Numbered from the stretch's first letter, positions 17,554 to 26,730 are shown. The stretch: 64,000 nucleotides of DNA from Bacillus sp. MRMR6 (GCF_001940785.1 NZ_MSLS01000012.1:1-64000); one strand, 5' to 3'. The notes: generated by a model from the sequence alone, not told the origin. Numbers and translations are program-made.

Positions 17554-18990
17554 ATGCAAAAGGTTAAATTAGGTTTTGCTCCAACGAGAAGATTTGTATT
17601 TAGTAAAGAAGATGCTCTAAAATTTAAAAATTTAATTAGAGAAAAGATAGAAAGCTTTGGACTAGAACTGGAAATTGTCGATCTTGAGGGGATTAATGAG
17701 GAAGGGTTATTATATGATCGCTCTGAAGAATCAACCATTATAAAAAAATTTAGAGATGCCGAAGTAGATGCTCTATTTTTCCCTCATTGTAACTTTGGAA
17801 CAGAAGACATTGTTGCACGTGTGGCTAAAGCAATTGGTAAACCCGTTCTACTTTGGGGTCCAAGAGATGAAGCTCCGTTACAAAATGGAATGCGACTTCG
17901 TGATACACAATGCGGTCTGTTTGCAACTGGCAAAGTTCTGAGAAGGTTTAATGTTCAGTTTACATACATTACGAATTGTAGCGTTGATAGCCCTGTTTTT
18001 GAACGCGGATTTAAGAATTTCATAGCTGCTGCCAATGTTGTTAAGCATTTTACTAATCTTCGAATCTTGCAAATCTCAACAAGACCAACTGATTTCTGGT
18101 CGGTGATTTGCAACGAGGGTGAATTATTAGAAACCTTTGGCATTCAAATTCACCCGATTACGCTCGATGAATTGAAAAAAGTAACGCTAAAAATTGAAAA
18201 GACAGATAGACCAGAATTAGATGAAGCGATCGGTTATATCAAAGAAAAGCTTGACTGGAGCGGTGTAACAGACCAAGATGTTCGACGAATTGCTTCGTTA
18301 AAAGTAGCGATGAAACAACTGGCTGCCGATACAGGAAGTACTGCGATTGCCATTCAATGCTGGTCCACCTTACAAGACATAATTGGCATCATGCCGTGTC
18401 TAGCCAATGCGATTCTGACAGACGAACAAATTCCAGTAACATGTGAAACCGACATCCATGGTGCCATTACTTCGATTATGGTTCAGGCTGCCACATTGAA
18501 TAAGAAACCAACGTTTTTTGCAGACATTACCGTTCGTCACCCGGAAAATCCAAATGGGGAGTTATTATTCCATTGTGGAAATTTCCCTGTTTCGTTAAGT
18601 GTAGAAGAGAAGCCCAAGCTAAACAAGCATTTCTTATTTGATGATCATGCGCCAGGAACCCATGAAGGGGAAATTAAGGGTGGAGAGATGACACTTGCTC
18701 GTTTTGATGGAGACCATGGGGAATACTCCATTTTCCTTGGTAAAGCAAAAGGCATTGAAGGTCCGTTCACTAGAGGTTCCTATGTTTGGGTGGAAGTAAA
18801 TGATTGGCCATTATGGGAAGAGAAATTGGTCAAAGGTCCATATATTCACCACTCAGTTGGTGTCCATGAGGACGTTATTCCGGCTTTGTTTGAAGCGTGC
18901 GAGTATATTCCTGGGTTGAAGCCTGATCCGGTAGATCCAACTGAAAGTGAAATTAGAGCATGGCTTCGCGGCAGCGACCTTAATAAATAG
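17554..18990 (+). CDS. L-fucose/L-arabinose isomerase-family protein, candidate apiose isomerase
   Basis: 478 residues related to L-fucose isomerase and L-arabinose isomerase. N-terminal Rossmann-like domain (VDALFFPHCNFGTEDIVARVAKAIGKPVLLWGPRDE) and C-terminal catalytic region with CETDIHGAITS and FHCGNFP, where the Glu, Asp and His expected to bind Mn2+ lie. ATG 17554 has GGAGG nine bases upstream. First gene of an operon with split transketolase, an FGGY kinase and an apiosidase-like hydrolase. By position it should do the aldose-ketose step, D-apiose to apulose. The described apiose pathway uses an isomerase, a kinase and a transketolase; whether this family is the usual isomerase there I cannot confirm, so the substrate is inference. 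Confidence 0.75.
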   Translation: MQKVKLGFAPTRRFVFSKEDALKFKNLIREKIESFGLELEIVDLEGINEEGLLYDRSEESTIIKKFRDAEVDALFFPHCNFGTEDIVARVAKAIGKPVLLWGPRDEAPLQNGMRLRDTQCGLFATGKVLRRFNVQFTYITNCSVDSPVFERGFKNFIAAANVVKHFTNLRILQISTRPTDFWSVICNEGELLETFGIQIHPITLDELKKVTLKIEKTDRPELDEAIGYIKEKLDWSGVTDQDVRRIASLKVAMKQLAADTGSTAIAIQCWSTLQDIIGIMPCLANAILTDEQIPVTCETDIHGAITSIMVQAATLNKKPTFFADITVRHPENPNGELLFHCGNFPVSLSVEEKPKLNKHFLFDDHAPGTHEGEIKGGEMTLARFDGDHGEYSIFLGKAKGIEGPFTRGSYVWVEVNDWPLWEEKLVKGPYIHHSVGVHEDVIPALFEACEYIPGLKPDPVDPTESEIRAWLRGSDLNK

Positions 18991-19005
18991 ACTGGGGGTA
19001 TAAAG

Positions 19006-19836
19006 ATGAACAAAATCGAGTATCTAAAACGAAAAGCAACCGAAATTCGTATGGAACTGCTGACCATGATATATGAAGCGGGTACTGGTCATACAGGTGG
19101 TTCATTATCCAATACGGATATCTTAACTGTTCTTTACTATCATATCCTGAATGTCGACCCCAACAATCCTAAATGGGAAGAACGTGACCGTTATGTACAA
19201 AGTAAAGGACATGCGGTTGAGTCGTACTGGGCGATCTTAGCGGATAAGGGATTCTTTCCAAAAGAAGAATTAAAAACGTTTTCTCAATTTAATACAAGAT
19301 TAATCGGTCACCCTAACAATAAGGTACCTGGTGTCGAAATGAATACAGGTGCGTTAGGACATGGTTTGCCAATTTCAGTAGGTATGGCCTTGGCTGCGAA
19401 AATGGATGGGAAATCGTTTCGGGTCTATACATTAATGGGGGATGGCGAGCAGGCAGAAGGGTCCGTTTGGGAAGGGGCTATGGCAGCTTCACACTACCAG
19501 CTTGATAATTTAGTCGCGATCATTGACCGGAACGGATTGCAAATCACAGGAAGTACGGAAGATGTTATGAGTCTCGAACCATTTGGAGCTAAATGGAGAG
19601 CGTTTGGTTGGGAAGTGGTTGAGGTAGATGGAAATGACATCGAACAATTGGTAGATGTTTTGGAAAATACACCTAAAACTAGTGGGAAACCAACTCTCAT
19701 CGTTGCCAATACAGTCAAAGGCAAGGGAATCTCATTTGCAGAAAATGTAGCTAAGTGGCACCATCATGTACCAAGTAAAGAGGAATATCAATTAGCAATG
19801 GAAGAACTTTCAAAACAACTGGAGGTGCTACAATGA
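19006..19836 (+). CDS. Transketolase, N-terminal (TPP-binding) subunit
   Basis: 276 residues equal to the first half of a transketolase. The thiamine diphosphate/Mg2+ motif GDGEQAEGSVWEGAMAA and the AGTGHTGGSLS, GALGHGLP and KWHHHVPS motifs are present. It forms a two-chain enzyme with the next gene, overlapping it by 4 bp (ATGA), so the two are translationally coupled. In the known apiose pathway a split transketolase (AptA/AptB) cleaves apulose 4-phosphate; here context suggests the same, but pentose-phosphate substrates remain possible. Confidence 0.88.
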   Translation: MNKIEYLKRKATEIRMELLTMIYEAGTGHTGGSLSNTDILTVLYYHILNVDPNNPKWEERDRYVQSKGHAVESYWAILADKGFFPKEELKTFSQFNTRLIGHPNNKVPGVEMNTGALGHGLPISVGMALAAKMDGKSFRVYTLMGDGEQAEGSVWEGAMAASHYQLDNLVAIIDRNGLQITGSTEDVMSLEPFGAKWRAFGWEVVEVDGNDIEQLVDVLENTPKTSGKPTLIVANTVKGKGISFAENVAKWHHHVPSKEEYQLAMEELSKQLEVLQ

Positions 19837-20798
19837 GTAATATTGCTCTACAAGGTGCAAAAGGAAATAAGATCGCCAATCGTCAAGCAATCAGTGAGAC
19901 TTTATTAGATTTAGCAAAGAAAAATAAAGATATTTTAGTAGTAACCAGTGATTCAAGAGGATCAGCTTCTCTAGTGGAATTTGGTAAGCAGTTACCTGAT
20001 CAAATCGTCGAGGTCGGAATTGCAGAGCAAAATCTCGTCGGAATTGCTTCAGGCTTGGCGGCTTCTGGAAAAAAGCCATTTGTTGCATCGCCAGCTTGTT
20101 TTTTGAGCATGAGAAGTATTGAACAAATCAAGGTAGATGTTGCCTACTCCAATACAAATGTTAAGTTGATTGGCATAAGTGGTGGCATAAGTTATGGTGC
20201 GCTTGGTATGTCCCATCATTCTTTACAGGATCTTGCAGTGACCCGCGCCATTCCTGGTCTGGATGTGATGATGCCTGCAGATCGTCATGAGGCGAAGAAA
20301 ATGATCGAAGCATTAGTTGAGTATGATCGACCAGTCTATCTTCGAATTGGCCGTAATCCGGTAGATGATTCATATGTATCAGAAGATTACGAGTTTCAAA
20401 TTGGTAAAGCCGTGACGATGAAAGAAGGTATAGACATCACGATTATTGCAACAGGGGAGACAGTCAGAATTGCATTAGATTCCGCAGAAGCTCTGAAGCA
20501 GGATGGCATAGATTGCAGAGTGATCAATATGCATACGATTAAGCCACTAGATAAGGAAACGATCATAAAAGCAGCCGAAGAAACAGGAAGAATTATTACG
20601 ATCGAAGAACATAGCATTTATGGTGGATTAGGTTCAGCGGTTGCTGAAGTTGTGTCACAAAGTCACCCCGTTCCTGTCAAAATTCTTGGTTTGCCAGACG
20701 AACCAGCCATTGCTGGAAAAACCGCAGAAGTTTTTGAATACTACGGATTGAGTATTGAAAATGTAAGGAAGCTCGCCATTCAAATGGTTGGTAAATGA
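19833..20798 (+). CDS. Transketolase, C-terminal subunit
   Basis: 321 residues covering the pyrimidine-binding and C-terminal transketolase domains. Visible are VEVGIAEQNLVGIASGLA (catalytic Glu), GALGMSHHSLQDLAVTRAIPGL and the C-terminal IITIEEHSIYGGLGSAVAE. GGAGGTGCTAC just upstream is its ribosome site inside the previous gene. It completes the heterodimeric enzyme with the preceding subunit. Confidence 0.88.
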   Translation: MSNIALQGAKGNKIANRQAISETLLDLAKKNKDILVVTSDSRGSASLVEFGKQLPDQIVEVGIAEQNLVGIASGLAASGKKPFVASPACFLSMRSIEQIKVDVAYSNTNVKLIGISGGISYGALGMSHHSLQDLAVTRAIPGLDVMMPADRHEAKKMIEALVEYDRPVYLRIGRNPVDDSYVSEDYEFQIGKAVTMKEGIDITIIATGETVRIALDSAEALKQDGIDCRVINMHTIKPLDKETIIKAAEETGRIITIEEHSIYGGLGSAVAEVVSQSHPVPVKILGLPDEPAIAGKTAEVFEYYGLSIENVRKLAIQMVGK

Positions 20799-20810
20799 TG
20801 AGGTGATCTT

Positions 20811-22301
20811 ATGGGAATAGAGAAATATATCCTCGCGATTGACCAAAGTACCTCTGGAACAAAAGTATTGCTTGTGAATACGAGCGGGCGAATAACTCAT
20901 AAATGTTCTAGAAGTCATACGCAATACTATCCGCAAACCGGATGGGTAGAGCATGATCCGGATGAAATCTATGAAAATGTTAAGAAAATGTTAAAGGAAT
21001 TGCTGCAAACTTCTGGGGTTTCCAAGGATGAGTTAGCTGTTTTAGCCATTACCAATCAAAGAGAGACGGTTGTCGTTTGGGATAAAGAAACAGGAATGCC
21101 GATTTATAATGCGATTGTTTGGCAAGACAGAAGAACTTCTGATTTTTGTAAAGAGCTAAAAGAACAGGGATATGAAGAAATGATCCAATCTAAAACCGGC
21201 TTAAAAGCAGACCCTTACTTTTCTGCCTCTAAGATAAAGTGGATTTTAGATCATGTCGATGGAGCCAGAGACAGAGCAAGAGAAGGCCAGCTTTTGGTAG
21301 GAACAATTGACAGTTGGCTCATTTGGAAATTAACACAAGGGAAGGTTCATGCAACAGATTATTCGAATGCAAGCCGGACACTTCTCTTTAATATTGAAAC
21401 ACTTTTGTGGGATGATGAGTTATTGGACTTATTTGAAATACCAAGAACAATGCTCCCTGTTGTAAAAAGTTCCAATGAAATATTTGGTGTAGTGGAAGAT
21501 CCTAATCTCCCGTTCACCTCCCTCCCTATCTCCGGTGTAATCGGAGATTCTCAAGGTGCTTTATTTGGCCAAAAATGTTTTGAACCGGGGATGGCAAAAG
21601 CCACTTATGGAACAGGGACTTCTGTCATGATGCACACGCGAGAGTTGGTGAAAGGTACCAATGGTTTAGTAACTTCTATTGCCTGGGGCCTAAATGGTAA
21701 AATAGAATATGCACTCGAAGGGATTATTAATAGTACCGGTGATGTGGTCAAATGGTTAATAGAACAGTTAGAATTGATTGATCAGATTGATGAGGCTGAA
21801 GCATTGGCAAGCTCTTTACCAGATAATCAAGGGGTCTACCTTGTTCCTGCATTTGTCGGCTTAGGAGCTCCGTACTGGAATCCGTATACTCGCGCTGCGA
21901 TTTTGGGAATGAGTCGAAATACAGGTAAAGCACATATTGTGCGGGCAGCATTAGAAAGCATTGCTTACCAAGTTAAAGATGTAGTTGAATTAATGCAAGC
22001 CGAATCCAATATTCATATAAAGAATTTAAACGTGGATGGGGGAGCAACTAGTAACCGATTCCTAATGCAGTATCAAGCGGACATGTTGGATACAGAAGTA
22101 ACCGCTTCCCGAGTAGCAGAATTATCTTCGATGGGAGCTGTGTATTTAGCTGGTTTAGGAGTAGGAATCTGGAAATCTACCGATGAAATCTATCATCTAA
22201 ATTCCGAACACGAATTATATCATCCGTTAATGGATCGTGATCTAAGAAATAAGTTTTATCAAGGATGGAAGGATTCAGTACTTGGGATATTAGTTAAATA
22301 A
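20811..22301 (+). CDS. FGGY-family carbohydrate kinase, candidate apulose kinase
   Basis: 496 residues of the FGGY kinase family, closest in look to glycerol kinases. It shows the N-terminal phosphate loop DQSTSGTKVLLVN, TNQRETVVVWDKETG with AIVWQDRRT, GTIDSWLIWKLT, and the C-terminal ATP-binding VDGGATSNRFLMQYQAD. Start ATG 20811 has GAGGTGATC upstream, 13 bp from the transketolase stop. In this operon it should phosphorylate the ketose made by the isomerase before transketolase cleavage. Glycerol kinase itself is the main alternative, but no glycerol genes are nearby. Confidence 0.82.
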   Translation: MGIEKYILAIDQSTSGTKVLLVNTSGRITHKCSRSHTQYYPQTGWVEHDPDEIYENVKKMLKELLQTSGVSKDELAVLAITNQRETVVVWDKETGMPIYNAIVWQDRRTSDFCKELKEQGYEEMIQSKTGLKADPYFSASKIKWILDHVDGARDRAREGQLLVGTIDSWLIWKLTQGKVHATDYSNASRTLLFNIETLLWDDELLDLFEIPRTMLPVVKSSNEIFGVVEDPNLPFTSLPISGVIGDSQGALFGQKCFEPGMAKATYGTGTSVMMHTRELVKGTNGLVTSIAWGLNGKIEYALEGIINSTGDVVKWLIEQLELIDQIDEAEALASSLPDNQGVYLVPAFVGLGAPYWNPYTRAAILGMSRNTGKAHIVRAALESIAYQVKDVVELMQAESNIHIKNLNVDGGATSNRFLMQYQADMLDTEVTASRVAELSSMGAVYLAGLGVGIWKSTDEIYHLNSEHELYHPLMDRDLRNKFYQGWKDSVLGILVK

Positions 22302-22409
22302 TAAGATTAAAACTTAAAGATAAGTCTCTAGCGAACACAGAAACGTTAAAGGGATAGCTGGAGTTTTAACAATCTAATCACTAAGTAATTTCTTTCTAAG
22401 GAGGAAAAA

Positions 22410-23897
22410 ATGGAAAGGTTAAAAATCTCAGAGAATGGAAGATATTTTACGCATCAGGATGGTACGCCATTTGTCTGGTTAGCAGATACTGATTGGACTA
22501 TTGTCCAGAGATTAAAATGGGACGATGCAGAATACTTAATGCAAAAAAGAAAATCACAAGGGTTTACAGTACTACAAATTGTTGCACTGGATCCAGAACA
22601 AGATAGGGAAATGAGAAATCCAGCTGGAGATAAGGCTTTATTAAATGATAATTTGAACACTCCAAATGAAAAGTATTTTCAGTACTTAGACTGGATATTA
22701 GACAAAGCGGAGGAATATGGATTTTATGTTCTCTTACTACCTGTATGGGGAGAACTTGTTGTTGGTCATAATTGGATGGGGGAGTTTTCTGAGAAAATTG
22801 TTACGAAGGAAAATGCTTTTCAATATGGACAATGGATTGGTAATCGCTATAAAGACAGAACCAATATCCTTTGGTGTATAGGTGGAGACAGGCAGCCTAT
22901 TCATCTTGGTGTGGATTATAAGGATGTTTGGCGGAATATGGCCGAAGGTATTGCAAAAGGGGTTTTACAAAAGGATATTAAACATAACGAAAAAGATCCT
23001 GATTGGCAAAAGCTTTTAATGACTTATCATGCATGCCATGAAGCCGAGACCGGGGAATGTTCAACCATGTCTTATTGGACGGATGAGGAAGCCTGGATAT
23101 CATTTATCATGATTCAATCCGGACATGGGTTAACACCGAAAAATTATGAACTAGTGAGAAATGATTATAATCGAAAAAACCCAATGCCTGTTTTTGATGG
23201 AGAACCAGCTTATGAAGACATGCCAACAACCTGGCCAATTAAGTCTGATTTCCATGGGGGATGGATGGTGAGGAAACGGGCCTATTGGAGTTTGTTTGCA
23301 GGGTCCTTTGGTCATACTTATGGGCATCCATCCGTGTGTTGGATGATTTCAGAAAGAGAAAGGGACAGCTTCAGGAGATATTCTTGGTTTGATGCATTGG
23401 ACCAAGAGGGTGCATGGCAAATGAAGATACTGCGAGATTTTCTTGAATCAAGGGATTTAAGTCAGTGTATTCCATGTCAAGAAATACTGACAGAACAGAG
23501 TGAAAAAAGTCAAGACATTCTCGATGAACATACTCAGGCATGCGTAGAAAGGAATGGGGAATTCACTTGTATTTATTTCCCGTCAGGGGGAAAAGAAACC
23601 ATTGATTTAAGCTGGTTAAATGGCCATAATCTCCAAATGTGGTGGTTTAATCCCAGAGATGGGCAATGCTATTCACAAGACAACAGGGCTTCAGAAGAAG
23701 CTATTATTCTTTCAGAAATAGCTCGATATGAAAAAGGTACCTTCATTAGGGTAGTAACCCCCACTAGCGGAAAAGGTCAGGATTGGATATGTGTAATTGA
23801 GCGTAGAGACAATAGTGCAACAAAACCCGGAAAAGCACAGGTTTATGGGGAAATGCCTATACCTCCTGAGGTAAAAAAAGCTTTTCCTGCATGGTGA
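22410..23897 (+). CDS. Apiosidase-like glycoside hydrolase (GH140/DUF4038 type)
   Basis: 495 residues. N-terminal (beta/alpha)8-type domain of the DUF4038/apiosidase-like group (SENGRYFTHQDGTPFVWLADTDW, GFTVLQIVALDP, ILWCIGGDRQP, PVFDGEPAYEDMP with candidate catalytic Asp/Glu). The C-terminal ~90 residues match the small beta domain often fused to it (LNGHNLQMWWFNPRDGQCY). GH140 enzymes remove D-apiose from rhamnogalacturonan II side chains. No signal peptide, so it would act inside the cell on imported oligosaccharides. Strong AAGGAGG site; 108 bp after the kinase gene and followed by the operon terminator. Confidence 0.8.
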   Translation: MERLKISENGRYFTHQDGTPFVWLADTDWTIVQRLKWDDAEYLMQKRKSQGFTVLQIVALDPEQDREMRNPAGDKALLNDNLNTPNEKYFQYLDWILDKAEEYGFYVLLLPVWGELVVGHNWMGEFSEKIVTKENAFQYGQWIGNRYKDRTNILWCIGGDRQPIHLGVDYKDVWRNMAEGIAKGVLQKDIKHNEKDPDWQKLLMTYHACHEAETGECSTMSYWTDEEAWISFIMIQSGHGLTPKNYELVRNDYNRKNPMPVFDGEPAYEDMPTTWPIKSDFHGGWMVRKRAYWSLFAGSFGHTYGHPSVCWMISERERDSFRRYSWFDALDQEGAWQMKILRDFLESRDLSQCIPCQEILTEQSEKSQDILDEHTQACVERNGEFTCIYFPSGGKETIDLSWLNGHNLQMWWFNPRDGQCYSQDNRASEEAIILSEIARYEKGTFIRVVTPTSGKGQDWICVIERRDNSATKPGKAQVYGEMPIPPEVKKAFPAW

Positions 23898-23976
23898 TTT
23901 TTAATTTTCAAGATTTAAGCAAGGAGTTTTCCAAAGCATGCTGGCTTATAAGAATGAAATAGTCTTCTGAAGGGGG

Positions 23977-24007
23977 AAGCAAGAGGCATAAACTCTTGCT
24001 TTTTTTT
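23977..24007 (+). terminator. Terminator of the apiose-type operon
   Basis: AAGCAAGAG (23977-23985) pairs with CTCTTGCTT (23993-24001), followed by T residues. Confidence 0.85.
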
Positions 24008-24116
24008 GTAGTGTAGATGGCTTTTCCTGTTTATCAATCATTCAGGAGGAAGTTCGGGACAGAGAAACTGTCCTCAATCCAGGCTTTTAAGTAAGGTAAC
24101 CACTATCCGCATAGAT

Positions 24117-24170
24117 AGTATGCGTCGAGAAAGTGCATACTTGTTTGCAAATTCATACCCACTATATAAT
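24117..24170 (+). promoter_or_regulatory. HxlR-type operator and promoter, copy 1
   Basis: Inverted repeat AGTATGC (24117-24123), 11-base spacer, GCATACT (24135-24141), joined to TTGTTT (24141-24146), 18-base spacer, TATAAT (24165-24170). Nearly the same sequence, with the same spacing, lies at 26542-26595. It drives the broken ccdA-like gene. Confidence 0.65.
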
Positions 24171-24205
24171 GATTTAAAATCCAAATATGTATAGGGGGAG
24201 ATTTT

Positions 24206-24657
24206 TTGGAGGAAATTGCGATTTGGGTGGCATTCGCAGGAGGATTAATAGCATTTTTTTCTCCACGTTGCCTGCCTTTATATCCATCATTTATCTCTTA
24301 TATTACGGGGGTAACGGTGGTGAATTAAAAAATCAGCAGGGTCATTCTACTATTAGGAAAATAGTTCTATTACATTCAATTTATTTTTCAATCGGATTTA
24401 CAATCGTTTACTTTGCATTAGGTTTCTCAGCGAGTTTCATTGGGAAGATTTTTTTCAACTACAATGATGTAATAAGAATGTTTGGCGGCATATTTCTCGT
24501 AGTAATGGGAACGTTTATGTTGGATATTTTCAAACCAATTTTTTTAATGAAAGAACATCGCTTTCAATATACAAAAAAGAAAGTGGGATTTTTTAAATAC
24601 AGTACTATTTTGAGGAAAAGCTCAGCAAATAAATATATAAAATTCCCAACAGATTAA
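24206..24657 (+). pseudogene. CcdA/DsbD-type membrane thiol transporter, broken
   Basis: Starts at TTG 24206 after AGGGGGAG and reads MEEIAIWVAFAGGLIAFFSP, RCLPLYPSFISYITG, typical of the CcdA-like family. That frame ends at 24328. The family sequence continues in another frame (GELKNQQGHSTIRK through membrane segments to KKKVGFF) and then breaks off at 24657. So it has a frameshift near 24320 and a lost C-terminal half. The family's conserved SPC motif reads SPRC here. Intact relatives move reducing equivalents across the membrane for cytochrome c maturation or thiol exchange. Confidence 0.75.
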
Positions 24658-24832
24658 CAGTATCTCCAGCACTCGATATACTACGTGAGCACATTAAAGA
24701 GTACTGATTTTGAAAAAAGTGCATGACTAGAATGTAGGGATACTGTATCGTTTTGGTTCGAGTTTGATATTGTGAGACAAGCAGTAGTAAACTGAAGATA
24801 TACCGTTGGATTAAAAGTCCATCATCAGAAAA

Positions 24833-24863
24833 AATGGGAGCTGTTTTATGAACAACTCCCATT
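24833..24863 (+). terminator. Hairpin after the ccdA-like remnant
   Basis: AATGGGAGCTGTT pairs with AACAACTCCCATT with one G-T pair. The T tract is weak. The 24658-24832 stretch holds no recognisable gene. Confidence 0.45.
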
Positions 24864-24894
24864 GATATTTCAATATTTATTAATAAAGTTTGTG

Positions 24895-25446
24895 TTAGCT
24901 TTGTTGTAAGAAATCCTCAGTTGAAATTACATTGCAATACATGCTTTGAAGAGCGCTTATAAACGCATAATGAACCTGTTCCGCTGGTACAACCTGATCT
25001 TGGTAAGATAACTCTCTTGTCGCACATGCATCCTCAATTAGTGTAGTTTCAAAACCTAGATCGACTGCAGCTCTAACGGTTGCATCAATACACATATGTG
25101 TCATCATACCCACAACCACTACCTTGGTTACACCTTGTTCTCTTAATTTGCTTTCTAACTCAGTCTTTAAAAAGCTGTTAGGGAAATTCTTTTCAATAAT
25201 GGTTTCGTGTTCTAATGGCAAAACCGTTTCATGGATATCAGCTCCCTCTGTATTTGGAAGAAAGAAGCCTAACTCTGGGCTGCTTGCGAAATGCTGAACA
25301 TGAAAAATATTATCTTTGTTATTTTGTCTAAACCAATCAAGAACTTTAGCAGCATTAGCGGCTGCTTTATCAGGATTGCTTAACTCCATCTTTCCGTTTG
25401 GAAAATAGTCGTTTTGTATATCAACAATGATTAATGCTGTATTCAT
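24895..25446 (-). CDS. Isochorismatase-family cysteine hydrolase
   Basis: 183 residues. The catalytic triad of the family is visible: Asp in ALIIVDIQNDYF, Lys in IIEKNFPNSF, and Cys in MMTHMCIDATVRAA. Start ATG 25446 has GAGGTGG upstream; the longer frame from 25551 overlaps the divergent control region. Substrate unknown; such enzymes hydrolyse nicotinamide, isochorismate or N-carbamoyl compounds. It is divergent from an Lrp-type regulator, probably its control protein, and near an NAD salvage operon, which hints at but does not prove an amide substrate. Confidence 0.85.
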   Translation of the reverse strand: MNTALIIVDIQNDYFPNGKMELSNPDKAAANAAKVLDWFRQNNKDNIFHVQHFASSPELGFFLPNTEGADIHETVLPLEHETIIEKNFPNSFLKTELESKLREQGVTKVVVVGMMTHMCIDATVRAAVDLGFETTLIEDACATRELSYQDQVVPAEQVHYAFISALQSMYCNVISTEDFLQQS

Positions 25447-25568
25447 TTTTATCCACCTCATCAAATAATTTTTATTACAAGTATTATGATATAAAATATC
25501 TTGATTTTGTTCGATACTTTGATGAAACACTTTTAGCTCAAAGCATTTCATGGTGAAAGGAATTTAGT

Positions 25569-26003
25569 ATGGAACTTGATAATATTGATTTTCAGATTCT
25601 TCGGATACTATCCGAAAATTCACGTATTCAATGGAAAGACTTAGGGGAACAAATTCATATGACGGGCCAAGCAGTAGGAAATCGTATTAAAAAACTTGAG
25701 GAAAGTGGGGTCATTAAAGCTTACTCCTTAATCGTCGATGAAATGAAAGTAGGACTCATCTTTACAGCGTTTGTCATTATCTATATGAAAACAGCAAATC
25801 ATGATTCGTTTATACGTTTTTTAAATGATCGAAATGAGGTAGTTGAAGCTCACCGAGTATCGGGAGAAGGCTGTTACCATTTAAAAATAAAAGTTGATTC
25901 TCAAGAAACATTAAATCTATTTATTAATAAGATTCTCGATTATGGGAATTACACTTTGTATCTATCCATACAAGAGACTAAACATGCTACTTTCAATACC
26001 TAG
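25569..26003 (+). CDS. Lrp/AsnC-family transcriptional regulator
   Basis: 144 residues: N-terminal winged HTH (LDNIDFQILRILSENSRIQWKDL, MTGQAVGNRIKKLEESGVI) and C-terminal RAM effector domain (AHRVSGEGCYHLKIKVDS). AAAGGAAT upstream of the ATG. Divergent from the isochorismatase-family gene across 122 bp, so it probably controls that gene and itself. Effector, perhaps an amino acid, is unknown. Confidence 0.88.
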   Translation: MELDNIDFQILRILSENSRIQWKDLGEQIHMTGQAVGNRIKKLEESGVIKAYSLIVDEMKVGLIFTAFVIIYMKTANHDSFIRFLNDRNEVVEAHRVSGEGCYHLKIKVDSQETLNLFINKILDYGNYTLYLSIQETKHATFNT

Positions 26004-26137
26004 TTATTTAAAATCTGAATTATTGCTTAGCTCAAAATATACGGGGATCATTATGCTCTCACTTTCCATATTTTTTTCTTTAAAAATATAGGCTTAAAAA
26101 AAATGAAAGAATATAAAAACTAATAGCATAGAATAGC

Positions 26138-26182
26138 AAAAAAGGTATAATTCTCTCGAATATTGAGTATTATACCTTTTTT
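26138..26182. terminator. Bidirectional terminator
   Basis: AAAAAAGGTATAAT pairs with ATTATACCTTTTTT between the convergent lrp-type and hxlR-type genes. Flanking A and T runs allow use in both directions. Confidence 0.8.
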
Positions 26183-26185
26183 CTT

Positions 26186-26521
26186 TTATTTATTTTGATT
26201 ATGCTCTCCCCATTGGCACATTTCTTGGACAATAGGCCAAAGCGTGTGTCCTTTTTCAGTAAGACTATATTCAACCTTTGGAGGAATTTGTGGATATTCC
26301 TTTCGATGAATTAAGCCATCATCCTGCATTTCCTTTAATGTGCTACTGAGAGTTTTATAGGTTATTTTCCCGATCATTCGCTGAAGTTCATTATAGCGTA
26401 CTGTTCCGTTTTTTATTAAATGGTAAATAATTAGCAGTTTCCATTTGCCGCTGATAATGGAGAGCGTGTAGCCAAAAAAGGGCTCTTGGCTATCAGTAAC
26501 ATTAACCTGGGATTTTTCCAT
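26186..26521 (-). CDS. HxlR-family winged-helix regulator
   Basis: 111 residues, full length for the family. It shows FFGYTLSIISGKWKLLIIYHL, RYNELQRMIGKITYKTLSSTLKEM and the wing KVEYSLTEKGHTLWPIVQEM. A Cys near residue 103 is the only one, so the N-terminal redox Cys of YodB-type members is absent. The start overlaps the duplicated operator region; AGGAGG precedes the ATG by about 11 bases. Divergent from the sirtuin/NAD-salvage operon, and an identical-type operator stands before the broken ccdA-like gene, so both are probably its targets. Confidence 0.9.
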   Translation of the reverse strand: MEKSQVNVTDSQEPFFGYTLSIISGKWKLLIIYHLIKNGTVRYNELQRMIGKITYKTLSSTLKEMQDDGLIHRKEYPQIPPKVEYSLTEKGHTLWPIVQEMCQWGEHNQNK

Positions 26522-26541
26522 TTTACACTATCCTCCTAGAT

Positions 26542-26595
26542 AGTATGCGTCAAAAAAGTGCATACTTGTTTACAAAACTATATCAACTATATAAT
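26542..26595 (+). promoter_or_regulatory. HxlR-type operator and promoter, copy 2
   Basis: AGTATGC (26542-26548), 11-base spacer, GCATACT (26560-26566), then TTGTTT (26566-26571), 18-base spacer, TATAAT (26590-26595). The promoter faces the sirtuin operon. The operator touches the -35 box and lies between the divergent hxlR-type start and this promoter, fit for controlling both. Confidence 0.7.
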
Positions 26596-26730
26596 ACATT
26601 CGAACCCAAGTAAAGAAGGGTTTGAACTGAAGATTTATACACACCTCTGAGTCAACTATTGTTTTGAGCGAGGTGTTATATAAGTGAATGTATTTCAACT
26701 TTGAAATCAATCATTAGGAGGGCAAAAAAT

